Notes under the pieces: model-generated
What the model saw: only the letters and a program-made list of their open reading frames with translations
Databases searched by the model: none
Told to the model about the DNA's origin: nothing
From: Zoroaster sp. YZ-2022
Lineage: Eukaryota > Echinodermata > Asteroidea > Forcipulatida > Zoroasteridae
DNA length: 64,000 nt
Reading direction: 5' to 3'
Assembly (NCBI GenBank): GCA_029582265.1
Contig: CM055827.1
Coordinates: 5,087,471-5,151,470, forward strand
Shown here: positions 45,443 through 58,600 of the stretch, in pieces
Position numbering within the stretch: position 1 is the first letter of the stretch
Layout: every line of letters begins with the position of its first letter
Translations under genes and position numbers: made by a program

Positions 45443-45754
45443 CCTGTGAGAGAGAGAAATTGTTGAACTCACTTCATTTAAGTTACGCAAAAAGGTCACA
45501 ATGCGACCTTGTGACATTTGTTGCACTGAAGGACACTGCACTTTTTGATGTTTAAGTAATTGCACTCTGTTTCTCTGTAGAGAAATTCATGTTATCTGTC
45601 ATTGTGGTTCACTGAATAAAGAGATAAATTCTAGTGAGTAAGTAGAAAGTCTACAAAAAAAGGCTGGCAGCATTTCCTGCCAGAATAATGACATTTCTTT
45701 GCAATCATGAACAGAAAACAGAAAAAACTCAATTTTGAAAATATAAACAGATAT

Positions 45755-45975
45755 CATACTACTTATAGTTGGAGTAAGGTTGGCGGTAGCAACATGTAAC
45801 AATCTCTTAGTCTCTGAGAGATGTGTTGGGTCTGAGAAGAACCGGTGGTGAGATAACTGCACGTTTTGATCAGTATGCTCTGATCAACTTCAGGAGAACC
45901 AGTACATCTCCTTAGAGATTGTTACATGGTGCTATCGCTAACCTTACTCCTACTGCACTAAGCTTCAAATCCTAC
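45755..45975. repeat. Foldback-type element, partial palindrome
   Basis: acatgtaacaatctcttag at the left pairs with ctccttagagattgttacatg at the right, around tcagtatgctctgatc. Same family as 32617 and 2700-3085. Confidence 0.65.
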
Positions 45976-48900
45976 TTGTACTATATCTATTGGTGCAGAA
46001 ATGGTACTTTGTAGTCTCGTATTTTAACCCTACATGTAACTGGATCATTATCGAAGGCACAATTTCTGTTTGCCTTGAGGTTTAAGCTAAGGATGGTCAA
46101 AGCGTATATTTTGCCCTACCAATTTGTGTAGCAAAACCACAGTGGCAGTTTACCTGGAAAGTTCCTTCAAATCTTTTGTAGAGAAAATTCATGTGTACAA
46201 TTCATCTTGTTAATATGTTATTCAAACAACAGTGTAATTATAAAGATTTAATAGTTAATTATAACAACCATTTTGTGTGGCTGAGATTTGCTAAATGTAT
46301 TGACATCCATTTGAATGGTGAAATTTTTCTCATTCAGTGATCTAAGGTCCAGTTTTTGTACTGGGTCAGATTTTGTAAATGTTATAAAACTTTAAGAAAT
46401 GATATCCGAGTGATATATTTTGATATCAGGGTTGCTTCAAAGCCTATTTTAATGTCTTTATTGTAGTGTAAAAGTTTCTATCCCATTTCGTTGGTGCTGT
46501 TTAAAAAATAGAACGGTTAAAAAAAAAATGATGGTGTATTTATTTTTGGTTACGTTATGTATTCTGTTGCGGTGTTATAGCAGCACACAGCTTACAGAAA
46601 TAGCTATTTACTGTTAGATGCCATCATTCTGATGTCACACATTAGTATACAATATCTGTTTGTCAAGCCACTCTTTTTTTTGTTCCCACACCTGGCGGAA
46701 TTGCTTCCATGCATAACAGCGCCCTCTATTGGTAAAACACACATTAAAACACACATACAAATGTAACATAATAGCCAATACCCGAAAATGACTTCATGAC
46801 TTTTCAGTGTATATAGATCGGATGAATTGGAAGCCGATAGATGTATCGCGGCTGAATCGCGTTAACGCAGCAAGTGAAACGCTATCCAATCCCATTGCTT
46901 TATACTCAAAACACGCAATGTGCAAAGAAAACTATGACATAACCAAATGCTGCACAAACTTCCACAATGGGTTGTCTTAGGGGCATGGCTAAGTCTTCAG
47001 TGGCAGTAGAGTTTAGGCAAAGACTAAACCTCAAACGAGTTAATCCGTGAATTTCACCAACCTATATTACTCTGTGTAATTTTGTTTTTTAAACTCAAAT
47101 CATGCCTCTTATCCTACTTGGCATGATGTTTTTTTAAAAACATTATCATTACTCTTCTCCAGAAGACATGATAAAAACAATTTTGTTTTTTATAAAACTA
47201 AGATACCACTCTCGGAAGAAATCTGCTGAGCAAAACTGAATTTGAACAGCCAGATTATTATAACAAACTACTCAAAACAATTTAGGGAACACCGGATTTT
47301 TAACATCAAATAGTTTTGAAATGTTCCATGAACCGGGATTTTCATTTGCAACCCCCTCTCTTTCAGTAGTCATGTCATGAAATGTGTAATCACTACATGC
47401 ATCCTTTATCATCCGTTTCATTGTGCAGTTGTTTCTCATCAATTCTGTGAAACATTGTGTTTATCTGAAATAAATGATCTTGCTTTAACTGAGATTATTC
47501 CGGTGTTCCCTAAATTGTTTTGAGTAGTATATTTTTTTTAAATCAAAGGCCTTGAATGATAATCATTAAAGAGGCAATATTTAAAGAGCCTTTTTTTATG
47601 ATGTGCATATGTACTTAGGCTATGAATATTCATGATGTACAAATGCTGTTTAGAAGAGCTTAACTATGTATAAAAAAAAATTAGTTTTTTTTTTTGGCTT
47701 CATTGTAAGCCAAGTATAAATATGTGTACTTAATAAATACTAACCCAGACTGAAAGAGTTCTTTCTGAAACGTTAAGCCCATCATTTTATATATTTTTTA
47801 TACTTTTAAATTATTGCATGGTTTTGTATAACGTGTATGGTGCAACAGTGCATATGTAAAGGGTAAATTATCATAGAGGTGGACGTTAAGTTAACTAATT
47901 TAATTATTTTACAAAACTGTCAAAACCCATTTAGTTGGGTAGTTACACTATATAATTTGTGGAGTAAAAGTACTTAAATTAGCCTGATGTTTGATTACAG
48001 AACTTTTATGAGTAAAATGCTAAAAAAAATTATGCAGTTATTTTTAAGTTAATGTACAATTACAATTTTGAATCAATTTATTCTTGTTTTGGCAGTATTG
48101 TAACATGTGACCACTTTATAAGATTCTTTTATAAGATTCTTTTGTTAGAAATATCAACACAAATGTGTAGTGTGTAACCAGCATTGAATGTTATCAGGCA
48201 AATGGCATTTTGGTTGGCTAACACAAGCTGTATGAGAATCAATACAATGTTTATATCCCCCCAAAAATCACTGGTACCTGTGATTCAGTCTCTCACTCCA
48301 TTATGATATTTGCTTTTGGGAACCAGCCAGTCGTTGCCATTACATGAAAACAAAAATCTCAATTTAAAATGATAACATTCAGCAATTAATCCCACACACT
48401 TAAAAAAAACTCTTTATTGATGTCAGACTATAAACCTCCTGATGGCTGAGAAGCTTGGATGATTGATTGCCAAGAACTTCTTGCTTTTGATTCTAAAGCA
48501 CTTGTTCTAATTCTACTAAAAAAGTAGATTGTACTTTCGGTCACCTCAGAACCATGTATGTCATTTAGCTGCACAAACAAGGCGTCAGATTAATCACTCA
48601 TGTGAACTTTCTGTTCCATCATTTGAAATAAGTGCCATTCTGCACAATTTTGTTTAATTTAGATTTAATCGGCTCCTAAGTTATTGCCAAACTGGGAGAC
48701 CAACATACAGCAGTTTTTATAAATTTATTTCTTACTTCCCTGTATAGATCAAAACTTCAAAAGAGCTCAGTGAAAGTAATTGACCACACAGGTCGTAAAT
48801 TCTCATATTTCTGTCAGCAGTATTTGCCATAACAAGGATAGATCAAATAGACCAAGAGGAATTGTTTATGTTATTGTCGCTATGCAAGCAGCTGTAAACT

Positions 48901-51900
48901 TGTTGTTAAAGACAATATTCTGACAAGTCATGAGTAACATTGACCTTTGAGTAACGTTGACCTTTGATCCCAGCTTTGTTTACATGCCAAACTTGGAAAG
49001 TGGAAACTTGTAAGTTCAGTCATACGTTGCGTACCTGCCGTCTAATGTGAAGCTACAATGGTGTGCAAAACCTGTTGGCACACCCAAACATTTTATTTTT
49101 ATTCACTGTTGAGGTGAATCCAGATTTTATTTGGAAATATCTTGCAGTGCAATATCCCAGCCTGATTCAAAGCACTCAACATGGGGGGGGGGGGGGGTGA
49201 TGTTTCTTGGCGAGACTTCTTAGTCAGCTATGTAACTGTGTCAAAGTGTGCCAACAGTTTGAATAACCGTTATAGCTTAACAAAAACATTTTCTTACAAG
49301 ATTTTGCATGTACACAATACAATGATTTAAATCAATGGATTGTTATGACTCGCTTGCTAGAATAGAGTCCAATGCTACGTTTAGCAGTGCTAGTAAATTA
49401 CCACAACTATTTCTTTCTGATTTGAGGATTAAGTTTTTTTTTTAGCTTGTAAATACTACCTGCATATTTGCAATGTGCAAATGTTACATAATGCAACATA
49501 TCAATCAGCACATTACACTCATTAACAGGTGGATCTAAGACTGAAAAAGGATGGTCACATGACTAGAGAATCTGTCCAATAAGAAGGCTTGTAATTTAGA
49601 ATTAAAACTACATCCTTTAAACTGTCATAGATCCACCATTATAATTCTACATAAGGTAAAATGGTTTTGGGAAACTTACTGTGCAAAGAGTTTATACTGT
49701 TATAACATGGGCCAAATAGAATTTGTGCAAAAAGGTTTTGTATTTTTCTTAATTTTGGGGGCCCAACTTATTCTTCACACGACTATTTTACCTATGTGAT
49801 TGTGTACTTTAATGTATATTTATTAAGAAGCAGCTCGGAATAGTTTAAAGTGGCAAGTACAAATGACTGTAGTTACAAATCGTCCTGTCATAAAATATAA
49901 ATCAGAAATAGCACAGTTAAAATGTGATCTTCACTAGTTGTGCATAGGTGCATACACTAGTAACAGATATAAGAACTTAGAGATATTGTAATGCAATGGT
50001 TGAATGCAACCTACCAGAAATGGCCTTAAACCATACAACTTGAATGGTAATAAAGTAAGTTTTGAAGAATAATGCCCATTTTTATGGACGCACAAAGGCA
50101 TTAGTTGTGGATTTTGGAGGGTACAAATAATGAGGTATGGTCAGTGATACAGTGGCAATAATATTTTTACTTAAAACAATTCTTGACACACATGCGTAGT
50201 GTAGTTGAGCCCAATAAAAAGTGTTTCCCGATGTTTTAAAACGATGGTGCAACATTGCTACCTGAATACAAACTTATTATCACAAATTAACTTAAGGTAC
50301 CAACTGTCAGGAACTTAATATAAGAAATTAACATAATGTACCAATTAGCCCAAAACATTATTCTGTCTGGTTTACTCTCATTTCAGAAAACAAAAACAAA
50401 AACAAGAATGTACATTTGGGGGGAAAAAAATGCGAGACAGCAACTTTGTGTTCCAACTGTTTTCTGTAAAAAATTGTGAATGCTTTTTTTCACACTTTTC
50501 TCATGGCTTTGACTCGGCATCGAAGTGACACTTTCACTAGTTGTTTGTGTAATGTGTATCTTGATTGAAGGAAAGTAAACATACTGATGATGGAAATAAT
50601 TTTGTTGTGCTTTCCCTTGAAGTATATATTTTTGCCACTGCATTGAAATAAATTTTTAATTTGATTTTTTTTTAAAATTAGGTCAAGTTATTGGGGCAAT
50701 GCGATACAGATAATGTGATCTTTAAACAAGGGTTCATTTTATATAGCCTGAAGATCTTACGTCACACTTTGAGGTTCGTGAATTATGCCAGATACTGGCC
50801 GCAGCCACCATGTTTTCCCCGAGATTCAACTTTGACCTTGATTGGTAGCTAGCGCGCAAGCCTCGAAGCGTGACGTCGGATCTTCAGCACAACGTATCCA
50901 ATTAAATCCCTTGAATGGTACGCCTGGATCCCGTCTTTATCCTTGAGGATAAAGACAGTCTAGACTGTATATGACTGAGAGGAATTGCAATTTATGTTAA
51001 ACTTTTGCTGAGCTTTGCTCGTGAATTTGGTCACCAACTGAACACACTGTATCTTATATCGCATGAAAGGGAAACTATTAATGTGTACAGTAAAATAATT
51101 GTCGCAAGAAATTGGAACAGAAGCTAAGAACAACTATCATTGAATGTGCCGTTGTCTTTCCACATGAGTATTGAAAAAAAGTATTGGTGGGGGATATATG
51201 TGAAAAGGGGTGGGAAGTTTTAATAAATAACAACTGTATTTATCATTACCTACGTTATCTGTACAACTCTACAGAAACCAGCACATGTTAAATTTTAATA
51301 TCAATATTAAAGTACTGTACTTTTATCACGATCATTGCCTTCAAAAATTAACTGATTTCTGCAGAGTTGGATGTCAGATAACGAACCCAGATTTATGTGG
51401 ATTACATTCTTAAGATATGGCAGTACAGTGTAAGGACTGTTGATTAATTTTATTATCAGTGTATATAGATACAGGAATCTAGACATTGTGTTCGTATCCA
51501 CTGCATACGTTCTTGTTGCTTTGGGGTAAACTTATAACTGTACAAAAATCATACAATATTATAATGGTGTACGTCAGTAATACGACAGCTTGTTCTGTAT
51601 GTGGGCTTGAGTCGGGTTTTATTCTGTAGTAACATGTGGCATAATTTGGACAATAAAATAAGGTTTTTTATTTAAAAAAAAAAACTATTGTGGAAAGAGT
51701 TTATTCTTCTGTAAAATGTCTGCGTAAATGCATCTAGGCCTATACTTAATAACAATTAAGAGATATTTATAAAGTTTGCAAAATCTGGGAACATTCCAGG
51801 TTATTTTGTTGTGTTGTTAACCTAATGCATAAATATTTCAAAGGATATTTAAAGGATTCTTTGATACCATCATCAATTTTACACCAAGCAAGTTTTTGGG

Positions 51901-52440
51901 TAAAACTGTGATGTTTTAAGTGTTTTGATATATTACCATGATATAACCAATCAATAGTGCATAATGGTGGAATTTAGCCTCAAGAACATTTAAAGATAAG
52001 ATTGTTGCTATAGCAGTAAGAATTCCACGGACGCTTTAACCAAACATTCCAATCCAATTGTGTCAATATATATGCAACTGTTTTACTTTCAACCGCTGGT
52101 ATGGGTCGCGATAAAGTTCTGAAATACGACGCAATAGATTGGCTAGACCTAATGCACCTGTCATAAACGAGCGCCCCCTACAAATCTGGACCCTACGGAC
52201 GAGACCAGAAAGTTCTATAAGGGGTGTTCGTACTATATTACTAAACAATATCGACCTAAGTAATAGCTGCGCTTGTATAAACTCAAACAAAAATCTTAAC
52301 TTGAGTATTTTGTGTGTGTTTATATTGCCGAATAAACAATTTACACAACCTTTCCCAAATGCAGCTACCAAGTACCAAATATTCCCTCGACTCGAATTGA
52401 TTCGTCCAGCCTTGTAAACTAATTACACTGGGTGTGAAGT
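45943..52440. other. Gene-free 6.5 kb, possible long 3' UTR
   Basis: AT-rich with very few open frames longer than 60 codons on either strand and no domain signature. It contains one MITE (47267-47529), small inverted repeats (about 49065-49262, 50750-50890) and an AATAAA at 51652-51657 followed by a T/A-rich stretch. Part of it may be an extended 3' UTR of gene 1; the rest is intergenic. No RNA gene recognised. Confidence 0.4.
47267..47529 (+). mobile_element. 265-bp MITE family 1, copy 4
   Basis: Intact right end; left end slightly altered (aactactc). In the intergenic region. Confidence 0.86.
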
Positions 52441-52603
52441 AGAAATACCTTGACGATTCCTATGGTACTTTCTTTCGTCTGCCTACCGCCAACATACTAG
52501 CAAGCGGTCGCGACCTACAAGTGGAGTGACACGATTTCCACCCACTTTACCGTGGTTGTACCAGCCAGAATCACCTCGGCCTCCAGGACTCTGACAACTA
52601 TCG
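52441..52603 (+). promoter_or_regulatory. Putative 5' UTR/promoter of gene 2
   Basis: Locally CpG- and C-rich compared with the surrounding DNA and repeat-free, directly upstream of a signal-peptide ORF. An in-frame TGA at about 52592 fixes the ATG at 52604 as the first possible start. No clear TATA box. The transcription start is not determinable from sequence. Confidence 0.4.
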
Positions 52604-52676
52604 ATGGCGTCTGTTCCGTGCAAGATCATGTTGTTGCTGGCAACGTTAGCGGTGATTTTGGCGTCATGTTACGGAC
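52604..52676 (+). CDS. Gene 2 exon 1: signal peptide
   Basis: ATG at 52604, upstream in-frame stop, donor acggac/gtaagt; ends in phase 1. Encodes MASVPCKIMLLLATLAVILA then SCYG. It has a basic n-region, a hydrophobic core (IMLLLATLAVILA) and a small-residue c-region, so a classic cleaved signal. The +4 base is G, but there is no purine at -3. Read-through past the donor stays open for about 70 codons without recognisable sequence, and I take that as intron. Confidence 0.78.
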
Positions 52677-55600
52677 GTAAGTTAACTTTGCGAAATGAGC
52701 TCGCAATCATTTCAGAATTAATTTTCCTCGGGGTACTACTGTGCAGTGGGGGCTGTCACTTTAGCTATAGGCAGTTTGTTATTGCTACTCCATCAAACCA
52801 CAGCCTTGTATTGGGTATAGCGATTCTTAGCTGTTCAGACATGGAGGAATCAACACAACACTTACCATTACATTTTACTTAAGGGCAGAAAGCAGGGTGC
52901 CGGAAAGAATGTGTCAAACCCAACCGCCACTTGTGCACAATGTCTAGTCTAAGCATGTGTTTTTAGCAGACGACAAAATGACCGTGCATACATTCATTGC
53001 TCAAAATCTCCCAAAATATCGTTGTCCAGTCCTTACTTGACTACACTTTCCTCTCCTTATGTGTGTCCTCTATCATCTTTTAAAGGAAAATCTGTGATAT
53101 GTCATATTTTGATAGAAAAGTGGCGATTGTATTCTACATTCTTTCCATTTTATATATATTTTTTCTTAAAAATTACAGCACCCCCGATAATATTATTTCT
53201 ACAGAAGATTAATGTCATCATCAGACATACACTAATTAAGTTTTACATAAAAATACATCCTTTTGAATGTAATTGTAAAACTTACTTAGTTTAAAGGGGC
53301 AGTATCTTCAACATCAACAGGGCATGGAATCGGAGTACTATTTTTGGATTAACTGAGTGACTGCCATTAATACCCCACATGATAAGGTCATATTACCATT
53401 GCTGCTGTATAAATGAGCCAGTAATTTTCAGTCACTGTGTTCATCTTAAACTAGGACACCGATTCCATGCACTGTTGAAAATCTGCTTTGATCATGACAA
53501 CACTGCCCCTTTAACTAAAACTTATGGTGGTATAAATTTTCTCTAGAAATAATACACAGTGGTGTAAATCTATTTTGAAAACTTTGGGAGGGATGATATT
53601 AAACAAACCAAATTTTCTCTCGTTTTTGCTTGTGTTTCACAAATTATTCGGTTTTTATTATTATTAGTTTGATCACATGAAACATTCTGGGGACTTCCTA
53701 TGGACCATCTGTAGGCAAAAAAGTGGGGTATATATCCCTCTTCCCTGAGATTTTACACCCATGATTACAATAATATTATATAATGGACTCACTTTTGCAG
53801 AATCTTTGATACCATTAAACAAAATCAAGTCAAATTTTAGGTAAAAAATCACTCAGATTCTTTTCAAGTAATAAAATTCCACATTTTTTTTCATAAAATG
53901 TCTTGGTTCACTCCAAAAATTAAAAAAAAAAAATCAGAATTTGTTATTTAAAATCTTAGGACAATAGGTTGTTAAGCAGGGGCTGTCCAAGATAAGGCAA
54001 AAGTTGTAAAAACTATCAATAATAACATCTGCCCTTGCAGAATGTTTGTGCAGATAGTCTTACAAAAACTTGCAACATGTGTTTGTGTGTGTGTGTAGTA
54101 CACAAAGGCAAATCACATGTAACACTGGTCTACAGCCAAAATGCTTCCGAAACAAATGAAGTCAAACTTGACTAATTATGGGCCACTGAGAATGGAAATG
54201 ATGCTTAAAATGGTTGATTGGCTCTAGTTTTCAAGATACGGTACCGTTTAATGACTACAAGAGACAAGCCAAGAAGCGCAGAGTAGACACTGAATAAGGA
54301 CTGAACTATGAACTGATACATAGTAAGTGTTACATAAACAGGGCAGGTGACATAATATCAAGTAAAACAACCATAAACACATGAAAAGACCTAGGTTTAC
54401 AATTCATGATTAAAAATCTGCTATGTACACCATATACATAGTACATAACATGTAAACTTAAATATCTTGGAAACAGTAGCCAATCAGCAATTTTAATTGT
54501 CATATTTGAATTCAGCACATCAAAATCCATAATAAATAGCACATTTTATCTCCGAAGCAGACAACTTTAAAAAAATTGTTGACCAGTGTTATTTACAGGC
54601 ATGATGACTTTAATATAAATGTATTCAATTACAGCATGGATATAATACTGGCACTGAGCTAACCACAGGAGGTATGGATGCTGAGACAGCATTTACTGGC
54701 CAAAGTCTAAAATGTCTATGTTTATCAGAGTATAAATCAAATTATTTTGGAGTTTGAAAGTTATCTCAAAGTGAAGCCTAGGCCTATATAGTTTCAAACT
54801 TGTGTCTAGCCTTGATCAAGCAACCACATCCATCTGCTCTAATCACAAACAGAAAAAAGGGGGGTTGTGGCTAATCCATTGAAATGTTTCTGTCTTAGGT
54901 CCAATCAGTTTGGTAAAATAATTTCCCAACTGTGTTTTCTACTTCGTGAGATGCAAATTCTAATGAATACAAGAAATCTAAATCCACTTGTATAATTTTC
55001 TCATTAACGACACAATGAAATAAGATTCACAGGTGGGTTTCTGTACATATCTTGATTCTTAGTCAGGCAAAGAATGGATGCATTTCATGGGTTGAAATTA
55101 ACACTAGTCCACTAGTCCGAGGCTAGTGGTTTTAGCAGCTGGACTACCAGCTGCTGGGGTTTGGGTAGTCTGATGGGCTAGTGAAAAAAATGAAATAAAA
55201 ATATGCAAAAACATTTGAGTATGATCTCAGCAAGAACATGTTGCTCACCAGCTCACGGTTCATTTCTTTTTCTTGTACTTATGTTCACCTTTTTTTCAGA
55301 ACTGCTAAAAAATGAGAAGGACTAGTAAAACTTTGAGATAACTAGTCCTGTGGGCTACCATAAAATTCAAGTTATTTTTGACCTCTGAATTTACAGACAT
55401 TTTACTAACAATGTTCACTGGCTTAAAAGGTCAGCACTAAAGGCGCTTGGACTTTGATAATTGAATTATTGAATACCAAGGACATATAACCACCACTTCC
55501 AAGCATAGAGTTCTGCCAAGCAAGAAACTCATAATAATTGTTCCAGATGGTTCAAGTTTAAGCTATAATAACATAATTACTTTCAAGGTGGATTTAAAGT

Positions 55601-58600
55601 GTTTGGCCAATTGAATTCAGTTTTTACACAAAATTGGGTATGGGCCAAGCAAAGTGTATCCAATGATCTGAGCACAGTAATTGGCAGATGTTAAAAATGT
55701 ATCTTCTGTGGTTTTTGTAATTTTACCAAGAATTTCCAGTTAAGTTTGGAAAACAACTGTTTAGAAAGTTTAGAAAGGTAAACAAAATACTTTAGAATGA
55801 GATAATTCACAAAATAGTTGTTAGAACCATGGTTTTAAAAGGAAGGTATATCATTGGTTATGTTGGCTAAACTACTTCTAAAAGTTTCCTTATTTCCTCT
55901 GAATCAAGATACACATTTAACAACCAACCTGTGAAAGTTTCAACTTATTAGGTTGTGTGATCGTGCCATTCACAAGAAAATAGTGCAAATGCATTTAATT
56001 GTTTGTATTCATTTTGACATAATTCCTTTTTTTTCTCAAAGATGAAAGCACTTCCGATGAAATAAATTCTCAAGATCATTGATACGGGTGCCAAATCACA
56101 CCAAGTCATTTTTTAGATAATAATTTGTTAATTTTACAAACTTGTAATTAAAAATATTGTACCTTCCCTTTAGGCCAAAAAATAAAGTCTCTGGTTTCTG
56201 GTCTCCACGCGCTTCGCATCAGACCCGCACACCGGCATTTTTAATTTCCTTTTCTTTCTTTTTTGCTATGAAATGATGTCCAATTGCAGCCAAAATTGCT
56301 GGATCAATTGGAATTCTACCGTGCTGTGCTTTAAACGACTTTTTCACATAGGGGTATGAACGTTTGCCCAATTTGTGAGGCCTCTCTTAGCCACTATACT
56401 TGTATTTCCCTGTTGGCAAAAAAAGAAAGATGGCCGAAAAAAAAGCATGTCAACCCCCTGAAACCGAAGACTTTTTTTTGGCCTTAAGCAAAACTACATT
56501 CTTTTGCATTCCAGATCAAATATTTGTTGTTTCAGAATAACAGAGTACCTCCTCAAAGATGGCTACCAATAATGACATAACATTCCCCGAGTTTCGGTCT
56601 AGGGTTCTAACTCATCAATAATCCAGATAAACAAATGCACAGAGAATGATAACACAGAAATCTGCTTGTTGGAAAACAAGTTTTTGTTTTGAAAACGACA
56701 TTGTAATGAAATAAAGTTTGCAGGGTTGCACATATCATGCTGTTCTGTAATTGGGTCCTAGTTTTCAATGTGGCCTCACCACAGACATTGTCACCTCATA
56801 ATGTTAGCAGGAAGTGTTGTCTTGGTTTCCTAACTCCGCCCTGGGTCCTATTTGCGGTATTTGGTTATTTACAGTGAACAATCACATTACATACAATAAA
56901 ATTGAATGCAATCACATGATTGAACCGAAGTTACGGTTTGGAGAATTTGAAATTATATTTTAAAATCGATCAAATATCACGAAAAATCATAACTCCTGAA
57001 CAAAAAAAAGATAAAATCTAATTTTGTTCATGATCATAATAACAATGAAATATCTAACATTTATCTCAAAGATATTATGTAGCTTCATGTTCTGGTCCAA
57101 AACAGGAAGTTCAAATTGAACATATTATAATGCAAAATTGATGTGTCTTTTGAAGTTGAAATTGATATGTTATAATACAAAATGTTGGACATACTTGTGG
57201 ATACTTTCCTCATTAATGAGTTTCCGCATTCAGCTAAGCATATCACAGATTGTTTGCTTAATGTTCATGTATATCTTGTTTCACAGAAAGTGTACTCATA
57301 GATTATAGAAGCAGTTTTGCCAACATTACCAATATTGTACCTTCCCTTTAGAAAGTAGGCAGACTTCAATTCTTTTTTAAATAAAACTGATGAAAAAAAA
57401 TGACTGGAAAAGCTCATTACAACCAGGAAATCCACATCACTTTTCATAAAATGTCTTTGTCTTCGACAGGACCTGAACCACCAGAATACACCTCGTACTT
57501 CACATCAACCACTTCTATCCGAGTTGAATGGAGTCCAGGAACAGACGATGGTGGAGGCACAGTTAATGGCTTCAGGCTTCATTACAAACTTGAAAATGGC
57601 AAGATGAAAAAACTCAAGGTTCCGGAATCGCCATTCACTTATGATATTCAAGGTGAGGTGAAATGTTTTTGCCATTTTAGTGTTTTAGGGACTAGGGACC
57701 ACAATAGAATGTTTTTTTAACGTTATTGTGTTATGGCTGTTATTCAAGCTATACCAACCTTTTCTTCAATCTTCTATTTTGGCTGATTTGTAGATTTTGT
57801 GAATAAATCAAATCAAGACAAAAGACATTCTATAGTTCAAAAGCTACCCTATTGATCTTTGAGGTGCCCATAAGCAAGGAAACCCTTAATTTTACTTTCC
57901 AGCTAGGGTACATGATATTAAAGATATAATATTGAAGGTGTTTTCCCAGATATTTACCGAAATTGTTGTATTTATTCTATAAATTAATTTTGGTGCATAT
58001 TTACTGTAGGCTTGGGCGGTTCCACAATTTCTGGAACCGGTTCGGTTAAAAAAAAAAACGGTTCCCAGTCGGAACCGGTTCCAAGAGATTCAAACAAAAG
58101 CATAAGGATTACAGAAAAACAAAAAAACATACGGTCTATTCAAACTTCGTTGCGTCTCTGATACGAAGGCGTTTCAATTTTCAACCGCAAATGCAGTGAT
58201 GATAATTTTGTTTAATTTAAAATAAGTTTCAGAAACTTTAAGGAAACGTTTTAGAAACGTTAAGCTAAGTAAGAGATTTGTTCCCATTATCCTACCGTTA
58301 GCAAACAACGTTACAAGCCCTTCTGTACATGTACATGCCATGGCTTTGCACATGCTTCAGGGGTTGGAGCAATCATAGAGGAGCAATTAAGCAATTGTAC
58401 CACCCCCTGTACACAAGGTACCGTACCATCCATGCCTATTGAAAGTACATTAAGAACACTAGAAACATGACTACTTCGGAACAAGATTATCCATATTACG
58501 GGGCCACCTTGATCATTCCACTTCCACTCAAGACACATGCTGTCAACATTTTTAACAACATCTATATCTCCATAACCAAAGTATCCATGTTATGGGGCCA

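Noticed and set aside
52677..52882. Extension of the signal-peptide frame past 52676
   Set aside because: A strong gtaagt donor sits at 52677 in the right phase for the next FN3 exon; the extension has no recognisable sequence.
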